From contig VZDJ01000041.1 of assembly GCA_008694505.1 (NCBI GenBank), positions 3,428,417 through 3,492,416 of the forward strand: a stretch of 64,000 nucleotides of DNA. Reading direction: 5' to 3'. Below, in pieces: positions 23,109 to 36,000 of the stretch. Within the stretch, counting starts at the first letter, position 1. The number at the start of each line of letters is the position of its first letter. Under the pieces are notes generated by a model that had not been told where the DNA came from, ran no database searches, and saw nothing but the letters and a program-made list of their open reading frames with translations. The position numbers and the translations under genes were made by a program. The DNA comes from Cyanoderma ruficeps. Taxonomy: Eukaryota > Chordata > Aves > Passeriformes > Timaliidae.

Positions 23109-26100
23109 AATATGACTGTGAACCAAGAATGGAGCCTGCAGTGTGGTCACACTGGCCTTACCCAGGCTGGCTTTACAGGCCTTTGAGCTGAATGGGGCTA
23201 GACTGAAAGGGGATCAGGCCGAAAAAGGATCAAGCTGAATGGGCCCCTTCATGCATTGCAGGAGTAACCAGGGGCAGGGGGCAGCTGGGACACACTGGAA
23301 GCAGTGCTGTGTGGTGGCCTGGCTAAGGAGGGGGTAAGCAGCAGGTCCCTGGGGCTGTCTATCCACAGAGGTTGATCAGAGCTGATGGTGTCACCAGTTG
23401 CCTGCGTTTGTCATGCTGTCCCTGCACTGACACGCATCGGGCTCTTTGCAGCATGAAGAACAGGAGCAAAAAAAGAAATAATTTATCAGGATGGACTGTC
23501 ATGTGCCTGCCTGGGATGTCCTTAGCAGAGAGAGTCTGGCAAGTACTGTTTCTACTCATGTCTGACACACTGAACCTGTGCTGCACAGATGGGGCACAGG
23601 GACTGGCATGATATGCTCACACTGTGGGGAATCACTAAGATTCCTGCTCATGGCTTGTACAGTTCTGTCTACCCAGACACATGGAATCCCAAACACAGCG
23701 AATCCTCAGAGGTAAATGTGTTCAAGGGGAAAAGGAGAATCTGGGTCTGGGAAAACACACTGTCAAAAAGGACTGTCATTTTAACCAGGGCTGCAGAAGG
23801 ATGGAGGAAAACAGCAAAAATAGAGGAACAGCAATGAAAAGCATACTGGGCTTTTCTGGGAGCTGGTAGGAGAAAGCCCTGCTCTGCAATTTAAAAGGTA
23901 TTTACTAAATCTGCATTTAGCTTTCTGAGCTTTCTCCACATTCTTCCTATGCCCTTTTAGGTTAAGGAGTATCTACATTGTGTTTCTTCAAGGTCTACCA
24001 CAATAACGCTGATTTTTCTCACTTTTGTATCTATTTCTAAAAACAGAAAAGTATGGTCAGCTGCCACATTTTGACACTCTACTGTAGAAAGATGAGATTA
24101 GTCACAAGAAGGGCATGCTGACTGAACTTGGTAAAGTCTGATTTTTATGGATCTGACAAAGACTAATATGGAAAATGTAGACCCTCATGTATTATCTCAA
24201 TTTAATTCTGTACATGGGGTAAACAGATGTGCACCTTACTGTTTTAATCACTGAAATTAAACATGTTTTGATATATCATCTCACTTTAATAGAAATAAAT
24301 ATTTTGCTACATTATTTCATTTGCTGTCCAAAGGTATTTTTTTTTAAATTCTACACCACAATCCTGTTTTAAGCTCTTCACTGCAAATCCCAAGATGGGG
24401 TTGATATCCACTGTTCTGTGCATGCCTTTTTATCAGCACTACCATCTAACTCTTTTCTTGCACCCTGTGCCACTGCCTCTATTAACATTATGTAAACACC
24501 TGACCATCTAATTTTCATGTTCTTATACATTGAATGTAATGAGAGCCTGAGGCTACAGGTACTACCACAGTAGGGCAAAAGTAATTACAGGAACACCAGT
24601 AATGCAATTAGTAGCCATGAATTTCACTGACATGATGTACCCTTAGCAGCATGTCCAGCTCCTCTGGTATTGTGCATCTGAGAGTTGTGGGCAGAAATTT
24701 TTCTGATGGAGACTGCTACTGCCTAAGAGACCACCTTGAAACCTTGATCCTTGCAGCTTAAAATAACTTGAACTTTTCTTCAGAATTCTGTACAGATTTC
24801 AGCTGGGCTGCTGAAGAAGTAGGAGCTGTTATTAATATGCCTGGAAAAAATTATACAGGGATACTAATGAAAAAAATTCTGCTCAGTCTACTTTCATCTA
24901 TGATTTAGTTTTAGTATACGGCTTAAGGAAGTCAAAAAACACTTGCCTCTGATGCTGGTGTGGATACAGGAACAGGGACAATTTTGTTTTATGATGTTTT
25001 ATGAGCATTTTCTTCTACTTCCCGTTATGGGTATATATAACCCTTTTGCTACTGTTAGAACTCTTCATATGACATTGAAATGTAACATTTTCTTGGTTTG
25101 TCTTTGATCTCTGAACATTAATTTTTGAGTTGCATTTTTAAAATTAGAATTTTTCAGTTTATTTTCTTGGTGGAAAGACTATCCCACTAACAAGTTCTTG
25201 TTTATTGTCCTCTACATTTATTATTGAGTAGGATCTCTAAAACCATGTGTGCTTTTCTCCATGTTTAGTTTAAATTCTAGGACTTCTTTTACTTTCTTCT
25301 TCCAGTGACTGTGTTTTAAACCATTTTCTTTCAATCTGCAGAATTTGCTTCTACTGAAGGTTGGGTACATTTCTCTCCTCAGAGAGAGATATTGTATATT
25401 TCACAACGAGACAAAATAAGAGTAATCAGTAGGTGATTTTTTGCCAAGGCAAAGAGGACAACTGTAGGAGCTAGGAAAACAAGTGTGAAATCAGGCCAAA
25501 CAGCAATGAAAAGCTCTTCCAGCTGCAGAGAATAGTAGATCCTCTGCTAGTCTGTTATTGCTCGATTTATTAACATACAGACCATATCTAACAATATCCA
25601 CATGTTTAACACATGTCCAATCACATTCACAACAGAAAATAGACTTATTTTGCACAGTCATGGCCTATATGTATCTTTAGGTTTATCTCATATCCCAGTA
25701 CTTTTGGGAGTGGGTTTCTTTGTGTCTCACACATTTACACTGAAAGGAATGCATGAAATTTGACAGTTCTGTCTCAGGTTTTGTATAACAGATTCTGTGT
25801 GTTATGTAATATATTTTAACCTGTGAATCAAAGCTAGACAGAATTCAAATATCTGCAGGGCACAGTTGTATGCAGTTTGAGTCTGTGCTTTCACAGAAAA
25901 AGCAATGTTTCACACTGAACTGCTAGTAGGGAAAAACTACACTGGTTTAGCTCACCTTCGGCCTGTAGCCCTTGCTATCTGTTACCACTAAAATAGCACA
26001 GGAGTGTAAAGCTTGAAGTGTTATCAGTGCCACAGCAGATGAAGCTGTTTCGGTTGTTCCAGAAACGTTGCCTGGGGCTGTCTGCCTTGCCCATATGATG

Positions 26101-26432
26101 TAGGAGCTGCTGTAGCCAGTGCACTGGTGGGCACAGTGTAGCTCAGGATTTGGTATGTTGTGGCTTCCCAACTGGTTTAAAGCCTGATACAATAGTTTGC
26201 ACAGTTTGAGTTTGATGATAGTAGTTTAAGCTGCTGTACCAGAGTCTGAAGAGCAATGGCTGTGAGCCACCACACAGCTGCTGCTGTTGCCTCACCTGTG
26301 GGCAAGAATCTCCCAAAAGTTATAATACAGATCTATGAGAATGAAACACCCCATGTACTACAAATACGCCTTTTGGTATGTTTGAACCTGCAGGGTAATT
26401 TTTCAGGAGATGTTTGCCATGACTGCTGGCCT
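23109..26432. other. Unique sequence
   Basis: No gene is recognised. 23110-23620 is GC-richer, with overlapping short frames (for example 23372-23611 plus). The rest is AT-rich. Confidence 0.5.
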
Positions 26433-26437
26433 CAGAG

Positions 26438-27030
26438 TGTGGTATATGTTATAAAATAAATTCGTGCTTAAAACTAAGGCTTCCAAAATTGTAGAAATCT
26501 TCAGGCAGCTGGAGAGAAAAACTAATTTGCAATTGTAAGAACACAGGCCAACGACAAGGTGGATTCCAGATTTGCAACAGAAAAGGGGTGGCTCGGCAGG
26601 AGATGGAGCATCTACCAGGGCGGCTGGACTACTCCCTTGGTGATTGATACCTGATATGGATCTGAGATGAGGAGATCTACAATGTCAATCATCAGCATCC
26701 CAATGCAAAGTTCTCAGGAACTGAATCAAACCCTCAAACCCGGAGAGATGCTTTGAAGAACCAAATGCAAGAGAGAAGTTACATGAATATGCAAACTGAG
26801 CAAGGGTGGACAGAAGACCCTGCCTCAGGGGAAAAAAGCTGTATAAAACAGACCCCTCCGAAGCCGAAATTGTGAACGGGAGGAGTTCAATTCAATAGAG
26901 GCCGTCTCTGTGTTTACCAACATCGATTCCTGGGATTGAAGTTGTCTCCTTTATTGTAGCTGTCCGAGACCGCTTTTCATGGTGGAATAAAACTGCTTTA
27001 TATTAAATTGGCTACGGATCTTCTATAACA
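26438..27030 (+). mobile_element. Solo LTR with 5-bp target duplication
   Basis: A 593-bp element starts TGTGG and ends TATAACA. It is flanked by identical CAGAG at 26433-26437 and 27031-27035. Inside are a TATA box TATAAAA (26842-26848) and, 138 bases later, AATAAA (26986-26991). They are followed by a short U5 with GGCTACGGATCTTCTATAACA. This is the U3-R-U5 order of a retroviral LTR in plus orientation. No gag or pol sequence adjoins it. A 5-base duplication is usual for ERVL-type and some other avian ERVs. I do not name the family. Confidence 0.8.
26842..26848 (+). promoter_or_regulatory. TATA box of the LTR
   Basis: TATAAAA lies at the expected distance before the LTR polyadenylation signal. 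It may retain promoter activity for flanking transcripts. Confidence 0.5.
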
Positions 27031-27035
27031 CAGAG

Positions 27036-30000
27036 TACTGACTGAATGGGTATGGATGGCTGGAAAGGGCCGCTGACCAAGCCCTTCTTGTCCATTGGTG
27101 GTGTTAACAACATGTCACCAGAATTATGTGAGACTGTTTTGTAACAAGCCACTGTATTTTAATAAATTTGTTTTATTTCTGTGTATGAAAAATTGATTTT
27201 TGAAATCAAAGGAAGCCTATTCCCCCTTAATACAAATGAATCACTTTGATATTCCTTTTTAGATTAATCCAGCAGTTGTGATAATGACAATTTCGAAAGT
27301 GGCTGCGCCTAATGCTATGCAATTTTTTTTAGTAACTATTGATTCATAAAATAGAATTCATACCATTCTTAATACACATTCTAACTAAAAAGCAGTGATG
27401 GTGTATGTGTGCAAAGTAGGCATATCAAGAATTTTCTGAGTCCTTGTTTCATGGGACATATTAAGGTCCTGGCTGCAGCAAAAGTACATATTCTCCTTTG
27501 GCTGGAGTGGAATTTCGGTTGTTATCAGCTACAGGGAATTCAGTCTGTGATCCAAACAAGAGCCAGACCCCAAAGCAAGCCATAGAAAATTAAAAAGTAG
27601 AATGGTGTTATGTGAATACTTCACTGTCTGGAACAGACAGTGAATGAAAAGAAGTCAAGAAAAACAGAGACAGTGTGGGAAATTCCCTGCCTATGCCTGG
27701 GGTTTTCTCTGTAATAAAATAAAAGGCAGTTCTGGACAGTTTTTTATTAGTAGGATCTTAGGCCACTGTAACACGGTTTGAAAAAAACTCACTTGTGGCA
27801 CTGTTTATAAGTGAAAAGAAACATATATGTAACTTTTTATTTACAAATTGTCTTTATTAAATGAAGCCCCACTTGGTTAAACACACTTGGCTCAAGTTCT
27901 TATATACAGCATATGGTTGGAGGTATCTATTATCAAAGAAAAAATGGGGAGGTTAGGATGAGTCAGGTTCCTCTTGAGTCTTGAGAGAGTGTACTTTAAA
28001 TGTATTGAGTACTTCAGTACTTCAGTAAACAGTGACTGTTTTTTTGCTGGGGGGTGGAGAAACAGAACATTCCTTTCAGCACTGTGAAGTATCATCACAT
28101 CTACTGTGACAAGGGTATCTGTGCAGGCATTTTACTAGCATCACTTGGCCACTGGGACAGCAATTTAGACTGATTCCTGCCTATCACAGTAACATTATTC
28201 CAGCTGTGTATTTTCAAGAAAATCAAGAGTATCTTTTCTCTATTATTGGTCCTTGATAGAAACTACATTCTCCCAGCATCCGAGGATCTGGTGAATACAG
28301 GCATTATTTTTAATTTTTGCATCTGCTAATTTAAACACTTTTAAAAGTCATACATTAGGTCTAATTTGGTATCTACAGGTCTTAACAAGAGTTGTGTTTT
28401 AAAAGCAACCTGTTCTACTCAGTACAATGAAGTACTGGTAGGTCCATCGAGCTACAAAGACTCTCCTGGACTGATTCTCTTCCATTACTGTGTGAACTGC
28501 TTTCAGAAGGCTGCCAGTTAAAAGGGGTCGGTTCAGCTGTGACCTACTAAGCGTGCATGGGACCCAGTCCTTTGTTTGCAGGCAGATATTAATATCTGAA
28601 AGACTTAAGCACTTGAGGGACATCACCAGCAGAAGAACAAAGGTGGGATTTGGGTGGTTTTCCTAAATTTTTTTTTGCTCTTAGGGTTGTAATGAAACAA
28701 AACAAATATAATCATAGAGAGTGTTACATCTCTAAAATTACTACTATTTCTCCTTTACATGCTCCTGAGGGGCCTTCTTTAATGTGGGACCCCAGTCCTG
28801 AAGAGCCAGCTCCAGCTTTGATTCTGCTTTCTGGGACGCTTGGTGAGCAGCAGAATCTCTACAGGTGAAAAACAGTTCCTGCAACTGTAATTGTTGGCTT
28901 TGTAGCAAATGCAGAGCCAGCCTGGATGGAGAAACCAATGATCTCAAGTCAACAAATTGGAGTTTAGTACAAGTGTAGAAGATGATAATAAGATGAGATC
29001 AAGCACAAAATATCCAATGCCTGGCAAGGCAGCAGAGCTGCAGAACAGGGTCTGGTTCTTATACTGGGTCACCAACTCAAAAAAAGCCAGTCAGTGAGAT
29101 GCTGTGATAAAGAAAATCAATCTCCCTCTGGGATGTATTAGCAAGAGTGTCACTGAACTGAGCAGAATTTGCTCTTGCAGTGCTGCCGTGACATTATTTG
29201 GAGAGGTCAAAGCACCAGACATTAAAAGGTAATCGTGCCCAAAAAGAGCAATGAGAATAGTCAGAGGCATTTTAAAAGTGTTATTTGTGAGAAATGAAGG
29301 AGGAAAAGATTCGTTAACTTTTGGAAGAGAAATAACTATGGCTGGGGAGAGGTAATGCTGATAGCCTTTCAACTCAGTAAAATTCAAAAGAGTATTATAA
29401 GGAAAGAGAACAGTGATCAATTTTTTCTCACTGCTCATCACCACAAACCAAGGAAAATGGCAGCTGAAGTTTCAGCAAACACTACTTTGGTTAAGTATCG
29501 TGAAAAAATCAACGTTTTTCAGTCTATCGGCTCAGTTCCCATGATAAATGAAACCTACAAAGAACTGCTTGCATGACATCCCAACCTCTTCCTGAGACAC
29601 AGCATTACTCCCCTGTATCCTCTTCCATAGGATCCAGACATGGACTTGTGGCATCTGGAACAAACCTGTGAAAACTGGAACTGCTAGTGAACGTAACCAT
29701 TGTTTTCCCGGTTTGTTTGTGTCTTGATTTCTTTTTGAAAGTCTGCATCTCTTTCCCTGCCTCCTGGACTTTGTCTGAAGTAAATAGAGATGAGTTGAAG
29801 GACTTAATGTTGGCAGCCTGGAAGGCAAAGAATTCTGTGCCTGGGACTATAACCAGGCAGCTTAGTCAATATCAACTTCAGTAAATCAGTAACACTCACT
29901 GCTCTCAGCAAAAATCACTTCTTTCTCTAAAAGAGCACATTCTTGGAAATCTACACTCAAACTCCACTTCAAAACATTCCAGAGAATTAATTTGCATCTC

Positions 30001-33000
30001 TCTGGCCTTTAACTCCCTTCCCCCCACTCCAATAGGTTACAAAATGTTTGGCTGCTCAAAAGACCACTGTAACAATTACAGAAGCAAAAGTCATTACTAG
30101 AAATCTGTGCATAGTTTTTTTTTAATTAATAAACTAGGTGGTGGGTTTTTTTGAGCTGAGGACAGAAGAATACGCAGTACACTTTTGATGGGTATAATAT
30201 ATATGACAAAAATCTGTATCATCTAGTGATAAACAGGCTCTCAAAACTGTTATTACTCTTGTTTCTTTGGTAGGCATAAAAGTGGGATGCTGTACAAACA
30301 AGGAAGATGTTCAGGTGCATATTTTAAATGGTGTGTTGGAAATGGCAGGAAAGTCTTTGTTCTGCCCAGGATCTGTGCAGGTGAAAGATGACTTTTTACA
30401 AGTCATTGTCTTCACTTCTGCTGTCATCTGGGGATCCCAGGGCAAGTAAACTCTATAACCTTTGACTGACTCTTTAAAAGATATCACTAGAAACTGAAAC
30501 ACACTATTTCATGCAAGAAAGGTTTCCTGCATTTTGGATTTAGAGACTCTTGACTGCTGAAATCGTGCTTTCATACAGCCTTCTCTTCTAAAAATTGGTT
30601 TTCCCCAAATGATCCCAAACTTTCTGAAATAACCTGACAAATCCTAACTCCTGCAGAATTTTTTCCTCATTTTTGGTGTTATCATTGGTAAACATACCTC
30701 TAGGCTGGTATTAAGTGGAAAACTTGATGTATTTCTAACAATTTTAACACCTGCCTTTTTTTTTCATGGTAGAGGAAATCCTGCTGAAAAATATTTATAG
30801 TGATCATCATTTCAGATGCCTTTACAATAAGTCCAGAGGACTTAAGAAAAAATGTTGATCTTTTCTGTGGGCCTCCATAACTGCAGTGAGTCTGACTGCA
30901 GTAAGTCACAGCTCCCAAAGGGACTTTGATTATATAGAGTCAAATGCAGGGAGAGCAAACATAAGCCTAGGAGCTAAAAACCACTGAATCCAGCCTTAAA
31001 ATTAACAATCACAAAAGCTATGTCTATTTAGAGCTTTGATTTAACTAAGTCTCTCAGAGCACAGATCAATCATAGGCATGGCATTGAAGCCAATCAGCAT
31101 AATGTCTAAGTGAGGATGGTTATCCCAGCCTTATTCTTCCCTGCACTAGCCTAGACACACAGTGGGATCAAACTCTCTTGTTAAACACTCAACCATTCCT
31201 CCCTTTGTATCTACAAATGAGAGACAAGGGACAGAAACAGATATGTCTTGCAGTCCACAACAGCATATCAATATCCCAATCTGCATAGCACACAACAGGG
31301 GTCACCTTGCAGATGGATTAGTGTGACAGCTCCCTGTTGCAGCTAGGTAATACAATGAGTTACATAAAAGTTAATTAGCAAAGCAAAGAAAGCAGAGCGC
31401 CTGAAAGGCTCTGATGTTTTGTTTAAATACTATAATCCTCTAATGTTCTGCAGATTTACAGCAAGACTCATGTGTTCCTCCTCTTTATGGGAGGGGATGG
31501 GTTACTCTTTGGTGATTTTGACTCTTTACATGCATAGCTGAATAATCTATAAGGCATATTTATAAGACAGGGTAATGCGGTAATGCTTCATGAATCAGTC
31601 CCAGAGCAACATGTTATTTAGTGTCCTTTTGATTTATTCTGTTGAGATAGCATTTAATACGATTGTCAGACTGCTCCTGAGCTTGCTAGTCAAGGCCAGA
31701 CTTCCAAAGGGAAAAATTTGAAACAGTTTGGGAGTTCAGGACTATTTAAAAGATTCCAATTTCTTCGTTTTACCTGACTCAGTATTGCAATCCTGTAGTT
31801 TCTTTTATTTTTAATAAAGTCAATTACATTTTGGACTAACCCTCTTTTCTTTAGTAGTAAGTGTAACCTTTCACTTAGCCGCCATATATAATTCAGCCTG
31901 GTAAAACAGAGAGCAAAGTGTTTATTCTCAAAGGTCTTGTGTCCTTTTGTAGCATCTAGTCTGAATGCTGCAACTCTATATAGAGATGAGAAACAAGCTC
32001 TAATCTTCTGCTACAAAGACTGCTTTTCAGCTGGGTGAGATGATGGTTGTACTTGTGGGCATCAGCTTTTTTAAATGGGCATCAGGTCTTCATTTTCATG
32101 GGATTCCAGGCATAGCAACAACCCTAGGTTGAGAAAACAGATCTACACAACCTATGGACATCTGATGAATGTGGTAATAAGAAAGTAGAACCCAGTGGTT
32201 TATGGATTTGCAATAGGAGCAGAGCTTCTTAATTTCCATCTTGTGTGGGCCATGACTCAAATGAACTGAGTCACAGCAATAACTAATAAAGCTACACTCA
32301 ATCTCATTTCCTTCATATTAGCACTCCTATTGCAAAAATATGGCTACTGCTGCAGATGCTTTTATTGATAACCAGCAGTTGTTCTCCACAGAAATTAAGT
32401 CCTTGGCTGAACGACTGCAGCTGTGCTTTACTCTAGACATCTGAAAATCCCAGGGTGTCAAAGGGACATAGGACTTAATAAAGACCTAAATTGTTCCCAT
32501 CAGAACAGGGTTGAGTGTGGGTGACAGGGTGGCAGAAGAAGTCACTATCAGTCATGGTCTAGCTCTTTTTTGGTAAAGCAGAAGTTAGCTGCCTACAGCA
32601 GCATGAGCTTTCAAAAGCTTCAAACCCCTATAAGGAAAAAGTCAGAGGTGGATCTGTCAAGAAAGGAGGAAATACCAGGACACCCAAAGCACAGATAGTA
32701 TGGTGTAAAGGGGAGTGGCCAATATCATTCAGCTAGAAAAAAAATTTTTCTCATGATTTCAGGATCTGGGATGCATTGACCTTTGATGTTTCATTCCTTT
32801 GGGCTTTTACCCCTTAGTTGCAAACTCCTCTTTGGATGGATGCACTGTAGATGCAGTAGAGAATTTCTTTTTCTGAGACATAAATGTTGATACCATGCAT
32901 TGTTGTAAGAAACAAATGTTTGCTTAAAATGAAAACTTCAGGGAAATTCAGTCCATCACTGTTTGAATTTTCTATCTAGAATTGTGATGCTAGTGCAGAG

Positions 33001-36000
33001 ACAACTGTGGTTTTGCAAAAGAGAAGAGGAATGACGTAATCTGCAATATTTTTCTCTTCCACAAATGTTTTTTGTGGCAGGTTGGAAATTGTACAAGCAG
33101 CCACTGGATGGCAATGTTTCACACACAATTTCAGTCTCAATGGTTTAATAAGACTTGGGAGTGCAGGCGCTCATCTGATTAAAACTTTCATCCAAATCCT
33201 AGTTTAACACTTATTTCAATTCCATGTTTGTGTCACTGACAGAAATTGAACTGACAGTCGTATTATGGAGAGGCTACTGGCTCTGCATTGCTAAGGTCGA
33301 AACCTGTTTTCCATTATAAACTCAATCTTGGCCTCAACTCTGAAATTCTTAGTAAAGACTATTCCTCTTTCACATATTGTGACCACAATGAGCAGCAAAG
33401 AGACATGGTTTTTTTCCCATTTCAGGTAAGTTAAGAGGGTGTTTATTTGATTCAGGTCTGTGAACTCTCTGGTGTTAAAATGGATAAAACTTTTTGCAGT
33501 GTCTCTTCTCTGAAACTTCCTATGAAATTCAAGACCCCCAGAACAACACAGGTTGGATTTGTAAGGCGTATTGAGTAAAATGGGAAGTGAAGTTCATCCA
33601 GCTGAATTCACTCTTCCTTCCTTATATTTGCTTGCAGTGAAATTCACCTAACATTTCTGAACATTTTCAGAAAATGAAAATCTAGTGACAAGTAACACAG
33701 TGACAGGTGCAGCTGCTCTGAAGAAGCAATTTTTTACACTCATCTGTCAGTATTCATGCTGAGAGCACTCACACCTGGATTCAGCTAGGAAACAAGCACA
33801 GCACAAATCGGATGACTTGGCTTGCAAATTAGAGCTGACCAACATGGCTCAAAAAGAAAACGCTGAATGCTTAGGGAATTAAGGTGGCATATTCATGCAC
33901 TTGGGTTTTTTTACTCCTTAGAAAAAAGTAACATTGGAAGACAATATGAAACAAGAAAGTTGAAGAATACTGATCATTACAAGTATTCATTGTGAAAAAT
34001 CAAAACACTAAAATCACTGATGATACTGTTTACTTTGCATCACCCACCATGGTGAAAAAGCCTCCTTTTTTTTCATACTCCTGCTCTTGTTATCTATTGC
34101 TGACCAGCACATATCTGACAGGTATGCCATATGCCAGGCCAGCAAACAGAAAATCACTGTGCAAAAGAAATTATTCACAAATCTTTGTTTCTTCTTTTGG
34201 TGCAGGGTTTAATAGTAATTGTGGGAAGCATGCTTACAGTGCTTTCTTCCCTGCCTGGGTGAATTTAGTGTGGTGCTTACTGCATCTGAGGAAATCAGCT
34301 CCTTTGGAAGACATTTGTCTCTTGAGATATTTCTTGATGCTGCAATCATCCAGGAATGCATACACTTTCTACTCTGCCACTGGTTTTGAGCAACAAGCTT
34401 TTTACACCTCGTCTTGGAAAATTCAGAATAGCTCTATATGGGAAAAATCCAATCTCATTCCTGTATTGGCACAACCTTTGAATCCTTTGCTTTACTTCTA
34501 CAGATCATAGAGAATGCTCCTAGTGCTTTTTGTGTAACAGATAAAAAGGTACACAGAGGGGAGGACTGAAAGCCTGCTATTGCTGTGGAAGAGAGCTAAG
34601 ATTAGAACTACACCTGAAGATCATTTCCACTTTCAAGCATTCTCAGTTTAGTCTCGCAATGTGTACCCTAACACTGTAATGTCTCTCTTAGAGAGTTAAA
34701 GTGCTCTTGTATTTTACTTCTCTGATACTGACAGCCACTCTCACACTGTACACAAGCTTCTGTCTGGGAAGTACACCAGTTCTTTTTCTTTGCTGCTGTG
34801 TACAGCTAAATTCAGAAGGTGAATCTGTATTTGATCAAACTTCTTCAAACTTGGCGCTTCCACACTTTTTGATTATAAACAGTGACAAGCCAGAAAAGTA
34901 TGTTATAACACAAAACTGAGCTACGACCAGGCAGGAAGGCAGAAAATAAATTAAACTTACATCCCCCGACCCTTCTGAAAAAATGGTGTAACCTTGTCCT
35001 AGTAGTAGCATAGTGATAGCATTTGTGGCACTGGAATTCATTAATAAGGTCACTATTTCTCTAAGAAACTATTGCTTCAGGTGTTAGTAATCTGAGCATG
35101 AATATTTGTTTTGACAGGACTCTCATCAGTTTGGATATATTGAAATAAATTATTTTAAGAGGGAAATATTTTAAAATTATAAAAAAGCAATGAAAGCAGG
35201 TTGTTAAAACCCTTAACATTTTACAAAAATACGTCTTACAAGCTATATCATAAGGAGTTTTTGTTAACAAGTATCTACTGACAGTCTCGGAGTTCAGGTT
35301 CTTGGCTGAAGCAGTAGGTCAGTCATACAGAAAGGGTAAGTCTCCATCGCACTCAACAGCTCCTTACATACCCTGCTCAAAATACCCAGAGAATGACTTT
35401 TTTAAGTTCATGATTATATTGAAATGAGTCTGTTCAGGTCTAATATACGGCTGTAGCCATGCATCCAAATCTGGCCCAAGGAATTCACATTACACGTTTT
35501 GTGTATATGGAACAGGTAAATAGTGATCACCTATAAACATTTTTGCTAAATGCCCAGCTCAAAATAAGATAGGACCCCTTTGTCAGGGACATGGCAATAG
35601 TCTGTGGTACGGAAATAACAAAAGATTGAAATTACCTTTTTTTTTTTTTTCGAAAACATCAATGTTTGCATCTCTGGATAAAAATGGAGTATTTTATTTT
35701 AAGGCCTTGACTCAGGACAGATTACATATTGACACAAATCACATTTAGAGTTGTCCCAGTGTACCCCTTCAGGTGTTAAAGGGTTCCTGAATTAACTGTC
35801 CATATGTTTGAAGCAAATCATGCAGGTTTAAGTCTTCAGCATCAAGCTTTCATATCAAGTACGTTGTGGTGGGCTCAGATTAGGCAAAATTCTAGAAATA
35901 GCACCTTTAATTTAACATTTTAGCAGACCTCTTATAGAAGTCATCAGAACTTCTCCTGAATTAAAAATGTAACATTTTCCCCACTATTTGTGCTAAGTCA

